Translations under genes and position numbers: made by a program
Shown: positions 52,561 through 61,512 of the stretch, in pieces
Position numbering within the stretch: the first letter of the stretch is position 1
How the letters are laid out: each line of letters begins with the position of its first letter
The notes under the pieces: model-generated
The model's input: the letters and a program-made list of their open reading frames with translations, nothing else
Databases searched by the model: none
What the model was told of the DNA's origin: nothing
Origin: Trichocoleus desertorum NBK24
GTDB taxonomy: Bacteria; Cyanobacteriota; Cyanobacteriia; FACHB-46
DNA length: 64,000 bases
Direction: 5' to 3'
Assembly (NCBI RefSeq): GCF_030409055.1
Contig: NZ_CP116619.1
Span: 3,387,628-3,451,627, forward strand

Positions 52561-54051
52561 ATGCGACCCCCAACCCAATATCTTTTTGCCACCATTGCTG
52601 CCTCATCAATATCACCCCGTTTCGTGGTTGTGTTGTTGACAGGGATTTTGTCGTGTGGTTCTAGTTTGGGTTGGCTGAATGTTGCGATCGCCGCTAATGC
52701 TTCTCCTGAGTCTTCCGGACAGCCGACGTTCAGTCAGCCAGATCCAACGGTTATACTAGCCCAGCGAGGTCGAGGTCGAGGACGAGGTCGAGGCGGAGAT
52801 AATGAACTTTTACCTAGCACCCCATTTCCGCCTTCTGTAGCTAACTTAATTCGTCAAGACTTAGCTCGCCGTGTAAATGTCTCGCCTGGTCAGTTGCGAG
52901 TGACTTTAGCCGAGCCCAAAGTCTGGAAAGATAGCTGCTTAGAATTAGCTGCTGCTAATGAAATTTGCCCCCCAGCTCAAGTTCCCGGTTGGCAAGTTGT
53001 TGTTTCAGATGGTCGGCAAACTTGGGTTTACCATAGCGATCTGAATGGACAAATCTTGCGTTTAGACACTGGTGCCTCCAAGGTTGATTTACCCCAAGCG
53101 ATCGCGGCTAGCGTGACTCAAGCAGTGGCTCAGCAATTAGGAATTGCAGCGACTCAAGTCCAGATTGCTAATTTTGCCAAGCAAACCTGGAGTAATGGTT
53201 GCTTAGGTTTGGCGACCACTGGTGAGTTTTGCACTCAAGCCGAAACTCCAGGCTGGCAAGTTACGGTTGCAGGGCGATCGCAGCAGTTGGTTTATCGCAC
53301 AAATGAATCTGGTTCAGTGATCAAGTTGGATACAGCAGCCAGTGGTCTTTATCCAGCAGGCTTGCCCCAAAGTGTTTCTAGAGCAGTCTTGCAGGCTGCG
53401 GCTCAGCAATTGCGAGTACCTACTACCCAGGTACAAGTTGTGCAGTCAGAAAAAACGACCTGGCCTGATGCTTGCTTAGGCTTAGCTGAGCCTGGAGTGT
53501 TTTGTGCTGCTGTTATAGTTCCTGGCTGGATCGTCACCCTAGAGAGTGGGGGACAGCGCTTAGCCTATCGCACCAATGACTCTGGTTCTCTGGTGAAGTT
53601 CGATCGCCAAGCTAGTAATGTTAGTCGCCCGACAGGACTACAACCGAACCTGATTGGTGGCAGTGAATTCATTCCACCCCTGACCACAGGAGTGGTTTTC
53701 CGAGTAGTCACTAGCGGCGGTATTGCAGGACAAACTTCGGCGATCGCTTTGCAGGCAAATGGTCAGCTGATCCAAGGTCAACTACAACCCAATGGGACTG
53801 TCACTCCGGTGAAAGTGGTGCAAGTATCTCCGGCTGAGGTGCAACGCTTTCGGCGATTACTCGAACAGCAAAACTTTGCTCAATTCAATCGACACAGCTA
53901 CCCCGCTCCTCAGGGAGCCGCTGACTATTTCACCGTGACGTTGTCTGGGCCTACGGTAACGGCTCGTTATGCAGACATAGTGCAAAATCAATTGCCAGCA
54001 GAGTTACAAAACGTGGTGCAAGCTTGGAGCCGCATTGCTGCCGATTTGTAG
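52561..54051 (+). CDS. secreted protein with three repeats and an Arg-Gly tract
   Basis: The 496-residue protein starts at ATG 52561 with GAGG six bases upstream (GTG 52549 also in frame). A hydrophobic signal segment (about 20-46) is followed by RGRGRGRGRGG near residue 73. Three repeats of about 85 residues follow. Each has TW(S/P)(N/D)xCLGLA or its equivalent, a second Cys about 9 later and PGWxVxV, then YRTNxSGSxxKLD. The rest (about 360-495) is a different domain with FRVVTSGGIAGQTSAIALQ. No family assigned. Its last 48 bases overlap the end of the convergent gene. Confidence 0.82.
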   Translation: MRPPTQYLFATIAASSISPRFVVVLLTGILSCGSSLGWLNVAIAANASPESSGQPTFSQPDPTVILAQRGRGRGRGRGGDNELLPSTPFPPSVANLIRQDLARRVNVSPGQLRVTLAEPKVWKDSCLELAAANEICPPAQVPGWQVVVSDGRQTWVYHSDLNGQILRLDTGASKVDLPQAIAASVTQAVAQQLGIAATQVQIANFAKQTWSNGCLGLATTGEFCTQAETPGWQVTVAGRSQQLVYRTNESGSVIKLDTAASGLYPAGLPQSVSRAVLQAAAQQLRVPTTQVQVVQSEKTTWPDACLGLAEPGVFCAAVIVPGWIVTLESGGQRLAYRTNDSGSLVKFDRQASNVSRPTGLQPNLIGGSEFIPPLTTGVVFRVVTSGGIAGQTSAIALQANGQLIQGQLQPNGTVTPVKVVQVSPAEVQRFRRLLEQQNFAQFNRHSYPAPQGAADYFTVTLSGPTVTARYADIVQNQLPAELQNVVQAWSRIAADL

Positions 54052-54948
54052 CAACTCCATGATTTTGGGGGTAATGCCTGTAATGTCCTGCACAGGCTGA
54101 AACGCGATCGCTTGAGGGCCAATCACAATCAGCGGCACCGGATTTGCGGTGTGATGCGGATGGGATAAGTCCTCAATATTGCCGTGGTCACTGCTAATCA
54201 CCAGGTTGACATGAGGTTGTAGATGCGCCACGACACTCTCAACAAACGCATCTACTAACCGCAAAACTTGGGTGATTTGGGCTTTGTCCTGACTATGGCC
54301 TGCGTAATCAGGGAGATAACACTCAAACAACGTTAAATGGTGCTGGCTCCCAATTGTAGCCAATCTTTCTCCTGCTGTCGTAGGTGTTAGGGGAGGAACA
54401 TTACCGCCCCGCTGGTTCACATACTCGCCCGTAATATCCCAAGAAATTGCCATTTGGCGATCGCTTCCTCCCCCCATGCGAAAAGGCACCCCAGCCGTCA
54501 GAGCCAGAAGCGTGCCCACCGAATAACGTCGCCGTCGTTTGGCGATCGCCTCAAAATAAGCAGGGGAATACAGATTGGCATGGGTCACAGAGCCACCCCA
54601 ATTCAGCACCTGCTTGAACATGCCGTGGGATTCAATCAAAGTTCGTAAAGAGCCATTGGCAAAGGCGCTGAGGTGGCGTCCCATAAAAGCGGGCGCATTG
54701 CAACCTGTAAACAGTGACGTTTGCCCCGTCGCACTCTGAGGCAGTCCTGGCACTCCAAGAATGGCATCGATGGGTTGAAACAACAGCCTCGTTTGCTGAA
54801 TATTGCGATCGCTCAGCAGTGGCCCATCTAGAAGCTGCGTTAGAAATGGCATGGCCGCGATCGCCGCCAAGGGATTAGTTGCTTGTGCTTCTCCCAACCC
54901 CACTCCATCTAAAAATAGAAAAATAAATCGCGCTGCTGAGTCATCCAT
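54004..54948 (-). CDS. alkaline phosphatase-superfamily metalloenzyme
   Basis: This 314-residue protein is related to the phosphoglycerate-mutase/phosphopentomutase group. FLFLDGVGLGEA provides the first metal ligand, QSATGQTSLFTG the nucleophile region (Thr), ECYLPDYAGHSQDK and VISSDHGNIEDLSHPHHTANPVP the other metal ligands. It is shorter than 2,3-BPG-independent mutase, so it lacks the second domain. Substrate unknown. Its 3' end overlaps the three-repeat protein gene by 48 bases, so the C-terminal sequence of each is constrained by the other. Confidence 0.88.
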   Translation of the reverse strand: MDDSAARFIFLFLDGVGLGEAQATNPLAAIAAMPFLTQLLDGPLLSDRNIQQTRLLFQPIDAILGVPGLPQSATGQTSLFTGCNAPAFMGRHLSAFANGSLRTLIESHGMFKQVLNWGGSVTHANLYSPAYFEAIAKRRRRYSVGTLLALTAGVPFRMGGGSDRQMAISWDITGEYVNQRGGNVPPLTPTTAGERLATIGSQHHLTLFECYLPDYAGHSQDKAQITQVLRLVDAFVESVVAHLQPHVNLVISSDHGNIEDLSHPHHTANPVPLIVIGPQAIAFQPVQDITGITPKIMELLQIGSNAAPSLHHVL

Positions 54949-54953
54949 GCCGC

Positions 54954-55769
54954 TTAACTAGATGCACTGGTGTAAAAGCGCAGAGCAAACTGCCAAAACA
55001 GGCGAGAGGCCAAGAACAGAGCTACAGCTAACAGACCTGCTCCGAGCAACCATACCAGTTCGACTCGACCCAACAAAGCTTCTGAAGGAATAGTGGTTAA
55101 AAAGGCCACTGGCACAATGAAAGTGAAGAAAAACCGATAGGCGACCGGATAAGCCACCATGGGATACCGACCCGCTTCTAACAAGCCGCGTAAAACCTCG
55201 GTGACGTTATAGATTTTGACAAACCAGATACTAGTGGCTCCCAACATAAACCATAAGCTGTAGAGGCTGATAAACCCGAACAGTAACGGCACGGCACCCA
55301 GTAAATAAGCCGAGGGGCCAATTCCTAGTTGTTGCCCCGCATACCCAATTACTAAGCAGCCAAAAAGCACATCTGGCAAGCCCCAGGGAGAAACAGTACG
55401 AGTTGAGAGCCAAAATTGACTATTAATCGGCTTCAACAGCACAAAATCCAGCGTGCCTTGCTGCACATGCTGCACGATGTGATTTAAGTTCGGGCCGAGA
55501 AAGGTACTAGAAAAGCCCTGGAACACAGTGAACACTCCCAACACCACCAAGGCTTCCCACCAAGACCAGCCTTCAAAGGTGTAACCTGTCCGATAAAACA
55601 AAAACAGCCCAAACAAACTGCCCGCTAAGTTCCCCAAACTCGTAAAAGCTGACAGCACAAAGTTGAGCCGATACTCCATCTCCGCCGCGATCGCCGTCCC
55701 CCAAAACAACCGCAACACCCGCCCATAACGTTGTATCCCTTTCTCCGTTCTCCTCTCTTCTTTTTTCAT
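54954..55769 (-). CDS. ABC-2 type transporter permease (DUF990-like), second permease
   Basis: The 271-residue membrane protein has about six helices, with RLNFVLSAFTSLGNLAGSLF in its first and LLKPINSQFWLSTRTVSPWG in the middle. This permease type works as a heterodimer with the upstream one. The first 15 or so residues (MKKEERRTEKG) are encoded by the purine-rich repeat, so the true start may be the GTG at 55718, just before LRLFWGTAIAAEMEYRLNF. It is separated from the upstream permease by 73 bp of the purine-rich tract. Confidence 0.9.
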   Translation of the reverse strand: MKKEERRTEKGIQRYGRVLRLFWGTAIAAEMEYRLNFVLSAFTSLGNLAGSLFGLFLFYRTGYTFEGWSWWEALVVLGVFTVFQGFSSTFLGPNLNHIVQHVQQGTLDFVLLKPINSQFWLSTRTVSPWGLPDVLFGCLVIGYAGQQLGIGPSAYLLGAVPLLFGFISLYSLWFMLGATSIWFVKIYNVTEVLRGLLEAGRYPMVAYPVAYRFFFTFIVPVAFLTTIPSEALLGRVELVWLLGAGLLAVALFLASRLFWQFALRFYTSASS

Positions 55770-55846
55770 CCTTCCTCCCTCATCCTTCCTTCTTCTGACT
55801 CCTCACCCCTCACTCCTCCCTCCTCACCCTTTTCATCCTTCCTCAC
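55740..55846 (-). repeat. purine-rich imperfect repeat tract (minus strand)
   Basis: Read on the minus strand it is a run of GGAAGGATGA, GAGGAGTGAGG and GGAGTCAGAAG variants, similar to the tract at 14071-14160. It covers the gap between the two permease genes and the first codons of the second. Confidence 0.7.
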
Positions 55847-56631
55847 GCTCCCATCCCCGAATACTGCTTCAGCCCTTGTCTCCAGAGCCAACGATTTAGC
55901 CCCAAAAACAGCAAGCTCCAACCTGCCATGACCAGACATCCTTGGCCGAAATTAACAGGTAAACCTATGAGCAAGCTAGCGGGAAAATGGATCATGTAAG
56001 GAAACGGAGTCCACAAGACAAAGTTGCGAACTGCGGGTGGAAACATCTCTAGTGGTGCCACTAAACCAGATAAGAAAAGATAAAGCAAAAACCAGAACTG
56101 CTCGATCGCACTGGCCCGCTCGATCCAAAAGGCGCAGAGGGCAAAGGTATGTTGGATCAAAAAACGCAGGGCAAAGGCGATCGCAGTTGCTAACAAAAAC
56201 AACAAAATATTGCTCAGAGGCGGAATCCAGGCTGCTTGTGGATATAGCAGGAAAAACAGAATAATTAGCCCTAACACAAAGGGCAGACGTGCCAATCGTT
56301 CTGCCACATGAGAAGTGACGTGATGCCAAACCGGATCAAGCGGCTGCAAGAGTTTCGGTGATAGCTTGCCTTCCACCACCTCTTTCTCAAATTCCCAAAT
56401 TACCCAAACGACCGTAATCTGTCGCACGATAAAGACGGCCAAAAAATAGCGCACAAAATCGATAGGAGACAAACTCAACTGTCCGCCTTGGGCAGCTTGA
56501 ATCCAAACTCCCATCAAAATCAGAGGCAAGGAACCCGACAAAGCCCACAACAGCAACTCCGCTCGGTACTCCAACATATAGGCGTAGTAAACCGAGAGCA
56601 AAGCTTGAGCAATTTTCCAGGCTCTCCTCAT
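55843..56631 (-). CDS. ABC-2 type transporter permease, first permease
   Basis: The 262-residue permease has about six helices. Its amphipathic N-terminus is WKIAQALLSVYYAYMLEYRA, followed by WALSGSLPLILMGVWIQAA and EFEKEVVEGKLSPKLLQPLD, typical of the DUF990 permeases. It overlaps the ATPase gene upstream by 4 bp (56628-56631). With the ATPase and the second permease it should form a drug-, polysaccharide- or lipid-type exporter. The substrate is not indicated. Confidence 0.92.
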   Translation of the reverse strand: MRRAWKIAQALLSVYYAYMLEYRAELLLWALSGSLPLILMGVWIQAAQGGQLSLSPIDFVRYFLAVFIVRQITVVWVIWEFEKEVVEGKLSPKLLQPLDPVWHHVTSHVAERLARLPFVLGLIILFFLLYPQAAWIPPLSNILLFLLATAIAFALRFLIQHTFALCAFWIERASAIEQFWFLLYLFLSGLVAPLEMFPPAVRNFVLWTPFPYMIHFPASLLIGLPVNFGQGCLVMAGWSLLFLGLNRWLWRQGLKQYSGMGA

Positions 56632-57611
56632 ACAGCTGCTCCTGAGCGGAACAACTGACCGATCACTTCTTCGATTGGGGGGTCTGTAACTGCTAGGTCT
56701 ACCACCTCTAGTTCCGCCAGAATCCGAGCCACTGTACGGGTTAAAGATTCCTGGGGCACCATAAAGCGAACCATGCGGCCATCTACTGCCTCAATGTCCC
56801 CGTAGCTCAACAACTCCGCTTTAGATTTGGGCTGAGCCAATTCCACTTTGACTTCTCGGCAAGGGGCAAAGCGTTCCGACAAGCCCTCCAAGCTACCGTC
56901 ATAGATCAACTGTCCTTGATGGATCACTAGCACTCGCTTACACAACGCTGTGATGTCTGCCATGTAGTGACTGGTCAGCAGGACAGTGGCTCCATAGCGC
57001 TGGTTATATTCCCGCAAAAAGTCCCGCACACTCACTTGAGCATTGACATCCAAGCCCAAAGTGGGTTCGTCTAAAAACAAAACTTGGGGATGGTGAAGCA
57101 AAGCTGCCAGAAGTTCCGCTTTCATCCGTTCACCGAGAGATAGCTTCCGTACAGGTTGGGTTAGCTTGGCTTGGAGGGACAGCATCTCAGCCAATTCGCC
57201 AATCCGATACTGGAGTTCTTTGCCCGAAATGCCATAGACCGCAGCATTGATCCGTAGAGAATCTAGCGCAGGCAAGTCCCAGATCAGTTGTTGCTTTTGA
57301 CCCATGACTAGCGTGATGTTTTGCAGAAAGCTGGCATCGCGTCGAAAGGGTACCTGCCCCGCCACCCGCACTTGCCCCGATGAAGGGTGAATCAGCCCAG
57401 TCAGCATTTTGAGCGTGGTAGTTTTGCCCGCACCGTTAGCCCCCAAAAAACCAACCACTTCACCTGCTTCTATCTGAAACGAAACTTGTTGCACTGCTTG
57501 CACTAAGCGGTAGTTACGCCGCACGAAGTGAAGCAATGTTCCCTTCAACCCTGGCTCTTTGACCGCTACAGGATAGACCTTGCTCAGGTCTTCAGCCACG
57601 ATGATAGACAT
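56628..57611 (-). CDS. ABC transporter ATP-binding protein (ABC-2 exporter type)
   Basis: The 327-residue ATPase starts at ATG 57611; the frame runs back to 57737 through a Pro/Val/Arg repeat that is probably not translated. Walker A GANGAGKTT, signature LSLGERMK, Walker B VLFLDEPTLGLD and the H-loop LLTSHYMAD are all present. The C-terminal 80 residues (REVKVELAQPKSKAELL on) form the regulatory region seen in DUF990-type exporters. It is the first gene of the three-gene exporter operon and overlaps the permease. The signature has Leu and Glu where many have Gly and Gln (LSGGQ), which is usual for this group. Confidence 0.93.
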   Translation of the reverse strand: MSIIVAEDLSKVYPVAVKEPGLKGTLLHFVRRNYRLVQAVQQVSFQIEAGEVVGFLGANGAGKTTTLKMLTGLIHPSSGQVRVAGQVPFRRDASFLQNITLVMGQKQQLIWDLPALDSLRINAAVYGISGKELQYRIGELAEMLSLQAKLTQPVRKLSLGERMKAELLAALLHHPQVLFLDEPTLGLDVNAQVSVRDFLREYNQRYGATVLLTSHYMADITALCKRVLVIHQGQLIYDGSLEGLSERFAPCREVKVELAQPKSKAELLSYGDIEAVDGRMVRFMVPQESLTRTVARILAELEVVDLAVTDPPIEEVIGQLFRSGAAV

Positions 57612-57683
57612 ACCCGATTTAATACCCGAAGGAGCGCCTTCTCCCATTGTGCCTTGGACGCGAAAGTGCGATCGCCCTACCTC

Positions 57684-57743
57684 GGCTCTAACTCTTGGCC
57701 TAACCTCTGGTCTAACCCGTGGCTTAACCTCTGGCAAGTACCT
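57684..57743. repeat. short imperfect tandem repeat (CTAAC(C/T)CT-type)
   Basis: Between the ABC operon start and the secreted protein gene, units like CTAACTCTTGGC, CTAACCTCTGGT and CTAACCCGTGGC, then TTAACCTCTGGC, follow in tandem. The opposite strand reads as a PEVRPRVRPEV-style peptide, which explains the long N-terminal extension of the ATPase frame. Confidence 0.65.
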
Positions 57744-57813
57744 TCTGATTTTCCTTCTGGCTAGGGAACTCTATAAGAATCCTCATTCGCCATTTCTCAA
57801 TCTACCTAGCACC

Positions 57814-58401
57814 ATGTTGCAACTCATTCGCCCGACGGCAGTCTCACTAATTTTGGCTTTAGGGTTTGCTGCTCCTAGCTTTGCGAATCCATCGCCAGCC
57901 AAGCAATTTGGGTATCCAATAGCAAAACCTAGTAGGGAACCGAGCTTGGCTTGCTACATGAAGACTGATTCGGGGCGATTGATTAACTTAGACGTGTTTT
58001 GTGTGACTGGGGGCCAAGAACCAGAACTGGGTACTGGGGATATTCAGGCCACGTTGCGCTGGGAAACGGTGGATGACTTAGACTTGGCCGTTACTGACCC
58101 CAGTGGTCAGACGGTGTTTTACAAAAATCCCCGCGTTCGCTCAGGAGGACAGCAGGATGTAGATGCCAATGCTGACTGCATCGAACCTGTAGCCAGACCT
58201 GTCGAGAATATTTTTTGGCTCCCAGGTGGGGCTCCAGCGGGTAAGTATACAGTCGAGGCGCGGCTATACCGTCGTTGTGCGCCTTCATGCCCAGTGCCTT
58301 TTGATTTGACGGTGCTAGTCCAGGGAGAAACCAAAGAGCTGACTGGATCAGTCGATGATCGCAAGCCAGCGGTGCGATTTCCCTTTGCGGTAACCCGTTA
58401 G
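57814..58401 (+). CDS. secreted YfaP-like domain protein
   Basis: This 195-residue protein starts at ATG 57814, which opens a Sec signal peptide (LIRPTAVSLILALGFAAPSF, cleavage near FA-NP). The mature protein resembles the DUF2135/YfaP beta-sandwich: GDIQATLRWETVDDLDLAVT, ADCIEPVARPVENIFWLPG and GKYTVEARLYRRC. Five cysteines suggest disulfides in the periplasm. Divergent from the ABC operon. Function unknown; similar domains are found in secreted and surface proteins. Confidence 0.88.
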   Translation: MLQLIRPTAVSLILALGFAAPSFANPSPAKQFGYPIAKPSREPSLACYMKTDSGRLINLDVFCVTGGQEPELGTGDIQATLRWETVDDLDLAVTDPSGQTVFYKNPRVRSGGQQDVDANADCIEPVARPVENIFWLPGGAPAGKYTVEARLYRRCAPSCPVPFDLTVLVQGETKELTGSVDDRKPAVRFPFAVTR

Positions 58402-58420
58402 TAAATACAAACCGAAGAGT

Positions 58421-60277
58421 CTAACCCGATTTTTGAGTGGTGTGGCAGCAGTGAGTTTGAATAAAGATGGCTGCTGCTACTGGGTCCATTGGCTTCGCGA
58501 AAAAGTAACCTTGCCCTGCTTCACACTTGAGGGCTTTTAGTTGCGCTAAGTGTTTCGCGGTTTCTACGCCTTCGGCAATCACATCCATGCCTAAGTTCCA
58601 AGCTAGGGTAACAATGGTGCGAATGATGGCTAGTTTCTCGGCATCTGTATCTACACTCATCACAAAAGAGCGATCGATCTTCAAAGTATCAATGGGGAAT
58701 TGATGGAGGTAAGCCAATGAGGAATAGCCTGTACCAAAATCATCAATAGACAAGCGGACGCCGAGGTCGCGGAGTGGCAAAAAGAGGGCAGCGGTCGCCT
58801 CTGGATTTTGCATAAGCACGCTTTCGGTGATTTCTAGTTTCAAGCATTGAGGGCGTAGACCTGTTGCCGTCAAAACTTGGCGGATACGCTCGACGAAATC
58901 CGGTTGGGCAATCTGCTTTCCGGAAAGATTGACACTCATCGCCCAGTTTGCAGTCGTGGGAAATTGCGTTTGCCAAGAGCGCATCTGCTGGCAAGCGGTC
59001 TCTAGCACCCACCAACCGATAGGCCCGATCAAGTTAGTTTCTTCGGCAACCGGGATAAATTCTGCTGGAGACACCAAGCCTCGCTTAGGATGCTGCCACC
59101 GAGCTAAGGCTTCGAAGCCGATCACCTTGCTGCTTCTGAGCGAGACGATCGGTTGGTAATGAACCCGAAATTCTTGTCGCTGAATCGCTCGTCGCAGGTC
59201 ACTTTCTAGCTGTAAAAGGGTAACGGCATGGGCGTGCATGGCTAAGGTAAAGACTTCGTAGCGAGCCTTGCCTAGGGACTTAGCCCGATACATGGCTGTG
59301 TCTGCGTCTCGCAGTAAGTTGTCTGGTCTCTCGTAGTCAATAGTGCTGAGAGCGATGCCGATACTCAGGGTGGTAAAGACCTCATGACCGTTGAGGTTGA
59401 ATGGCACTTTGATCGCTTCCTGAATCCGTTCAGCTATCTGAATCGCGTCGTCGATTTCTTGAATGCCCTCTAGTAAAATTGCGAACTCATCTCCGCTGAG
59501 GTGGGCTAAGGTATCGTCTTGAGCGAGACAAGTTTGCAGCCGCTGGGCTACCTTAATCAGCAGTTCATCACCTGTTCTGTGACCCAGACTGTCATTTACC
59601 CCCTTAAAACGGTCTAGGTCGAGAAAAAGAACGGCAAAGAGACGATCGTCTTGCTGCTTAGCTCTGCTGGCTGCTTGGTAAAGGCGATCGCTAAAAAAAG
59701 CGCGATTGGGCAAACCCGTTAAGGCATCAAAAAAAGCACTTTGCAGCAGTTGCTTTTCAACCTGAGTGCGTTCCGTAATGTCTTGTACAAAAGAAATAGC
59801 TCCAACTACCTGACCCTGGAGGTCTAACAAAGGCGCATTGAACCATTCACAAATAATTGTTCTGCCATCCTTGGTCATATTCTCGTGGATGCTACGAGTA
59901 CCCCCCTGCTGGTTGATCAAATCGTGCCAAACTCTGTAAACATAAGTTCTGATGTGACTGGGCACGATTAAAGCTGCTGCTGACCGACCGATGGCTTCCT
60001 GGGGGCTGTAACCAAAGACCTGAGTGGCACTGTGATTCCATTGAGTGATCTCACCGTTCACGTTCCAGGCGATCGCGGCGAGAGGCGCTTGTTGGAACGG
60101 TTGCCACGGGTCTGCAATAGACGGGGGTTGAGGTGATGGGTTGATTGGGACATGGGCGATCGCAGCCCTCACCCTAGCGCTTAGCCAGCGTGCACTAGCG
60201 GCAAAGAGAGTCAATCCAGCCGCAAGCGTGACTAATCTCTGACCCGATGTGAGCAGAGTCTCAGGGAAATAGTGCAT
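58421..60277 (-). CDS. PAS-GGDEF-EAL cyclic-di-GMP signalling protein
   Basis: The 618-residue protein has an N-terminal hydrophobic segment (about 12-28), a PAS domain (about 60-175; FGYSPQEAIGRSAAALIVP), a GGDEF domain (about 190-350) and an EAL domain (about 365-610). The GGDEF active-site motif reads LSGDEFAIL, with Ser for the first Gly, which may still work. EAL is EALARW, with DDFGTGYSSL in loop 6 and QGYFFAKPM near the end, so phosphodiesterase activity is plausible. It could make, degrade or just sense cyclic-di-GMP. ATG 60277 overlaps the start codon of a small plus-strand ORF. Confidence 0.92.
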   Translation of the reverse strand: MHYFPETLLTSGQRLVTLAAGLTLFAASARWLSARVRAAIAHVPINPSPQPPSIADPWQPFQQAPLAAIAWNVNGEITQWNHSATQVFGYSPQEAIGRSAAALIVPSHIRTYVYRVWHDLINQQGGTRSIHENMTKDGRTIICEWFNAPLLDLQGQVVGAISFVQDITERTQVEKQLLQSAFFDALTGLPNRAFFSDRLYQAASRAKQQDDRLFAVLFLDLDRFKGVNDSLGHRTGDELLIKVAQRLQTCLAQDDTLAHLSGDEFAILLEGIQEIDDAIQIAERIQEAIKVPFNLNGHEVFTTLSIGIALSTIDYERPDNLLRDADTAMYRAKSLGKARYEVFTLAMHAHAVTLLQLESDLRRAIQRQEFRVHYQPIVSLRSSKVIGFEALARWQHPKRGLVSPAEFIPVAEETNLIGPIGWWVLETACQQMRSWQTQFPTTANWAMSVNLSGKQIAQPDFVERIRQVLTATGLRPQCLKLEITESVLMQNPEATAALFLPLRDLGVRLSIDDFGTGYSSLAYLHQFPIDTLKIDRSFVMSVDTDAEKLAIIRTIVTLAWNLGMDVIAEGVETAKHLAQLKALKCEAGQGYFFAKPMDPVAAAIFIQTHCCHTTQKSG

Positions 60278-60440
60278 GAATTCAGACGCTATTCAACTTT
60301 ATGGGCAAGCTCAGCAGCTTCATTACCATCGTTTCACTGCGGCTAGCCTCAGAACAACAGCGCTTGCTGCGGAATACCGCCGTATTCTGGCTGAAATCAG
60401 TACTCTACTGACCCGAAAGTTAGAAATAGCACTGGACTGA
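60276..60440 (+). CDS. possible 54-residue small protein
   Basis: ATG 60276 to TGA 60438-60440 gives 54 residues. AGGG lies about 9 bases upstream. The sequence is helical, with a heptad-like second half (ALAAEYRRILAEISTLLTRK), and has no membrane segment. The start codon overlaps that of the divergent GGDEF/EAL gene. It could be a regulator or an unrelated small gene. Codon use looks coding, but the only direct evidence is the frame and ribosome site. Confidence 0.45.
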   Translation: MNSDAIQLYGQAQQLHYHRFTAASLRTTALAAEYRRILAEISTLLTRKLEIALD

Positions 60441-60458
60441 ACCCAACTACTGCTTGGA

Positions 60459-61331
60459 TTAACTAGCGGTGGCGCGATCGATGGTGGCTATATCTGCCTC
60501 TGACAGTTGCACTTCAATCGCATGGACAGAATCTTCAATACTAGAAGGCTTGCTTGCGCCCGGAATGGGAACTACGCAGGGAGACTTGGCGCGTAACCAG
60601 GCCAACACAATGCAATAGACAGAAGTACCGTAGGACTGAGCGAGTTGCGCGATCGCCGGAATGTCTGCTAATTTTCCAAAGCGCCGACTACCGCCCAAAG
60701 GACTCCAAGGGATAAAGGTAAGACGCTCTTGTTCGCAGTACTCCAAAACCCTATCCGTCTCTGGCTGGCGATACCACGGGTTGTACTGGTTCTGCACCGA
60801 AACCACATCCACAACTTCACGGGCTTGTTTGATTTGCTCAACTGAGAAGTTAGAAACTCCAACGCAACGGATTAAGCCTTGCTCCACCGCTTCTTTGGCG
60901 GGTGTGAGGGATGCCTCAATCGTGTAGTTGGGGTCAGGGGCATGGTACTGCCAAAGGTCAATCGGTTGCTCACCGCCTAACGCCTCAAAACTAACTTGAA
61001 TCGTCTCCCGCAGGTGCTCCGGGTTGCCATTGCGAGTCCAAGACCCATTGGGGCGCATTAGCCCACCTTTGGTCGCGATTTTGACGTGGCCCACATTGCC
61101 GTCATATTGCTGGAGGGCTTTGTGAATCAACCGTTCGTTATGATGCTTGTCAGATTCATCTTTGCAGTAAGAATCAGCCGTATCAATTAAGGTGACTCCC
61201 AAATCCAAGGCGCGATGAATGGTGGCAATCGCTTGCTCCTCAGAGGGGCGATCGCTTAAAGACATCGGCATTCCACCCAAAGCGATCGCACTAATCGTGA
61301 TATCTGTATTTCCGAGTCGTTTGGTTTCCAC
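60459..61331 (-). CDS. aldo/keto reductase (second type)
   Basis: This 290-residue NADPH-dependent oxidoreductase has the catalytic tetrad Asp/Tyr in LIDTADSYCKDE, Lys in IATKGGLMR and His in DLWQYHAPDP. The C-terminal phosphate-binding segment is VVPIPGASKPSSIEDS. It is not closely similar to the AKR at 17597-18547, having a different loop after the DTA motif. Substrate unknown. It is monocistronic, with a 180-bp gap to the next minus-strand gene. Confidence 0.92.
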   Translation of the reverse strand: METKRLGNTDITISAIALGGMPMSLSDRPSEEQAIATIHRALDLGVTLIDTADSYCKDESDKHHNERLIHKALQQYDGNVGHVKIATKGGLMRPNGSWTRNGNPEHLRETIQVSFEALGGEQPIDLWQYHAPDPNYTIEASLTPAKEAVEQGLIRCVGVSNFSVEQIKQAREVVDVVSVQNQYNPWYRQPETDRVLEYCEQERLTFIPWSPLGGSRRFGKLADIPAIAQLAQSYGTSVYCIVLAWLRAKSPCVVPIPGASKPSSIEDSVHAIEVQLSEADIATIDRATAS

Positions 61332-61512
61332 GCTTTACTTTCTCTAACGGCTACCGTAATTTGGTTGGCCCCTATGAACCCCCTATGAATAATCAGACTT
61401 TCGGGTTCACAGCAAGGCCATTTTCAGCCTAAAGAAATTTCAGTCAAGCTGGATCTGTCGGACGATGGGGAGACCTGCGATCGCCAACCTAAACCTCAAA
61501 CCAAGGGCAAAA

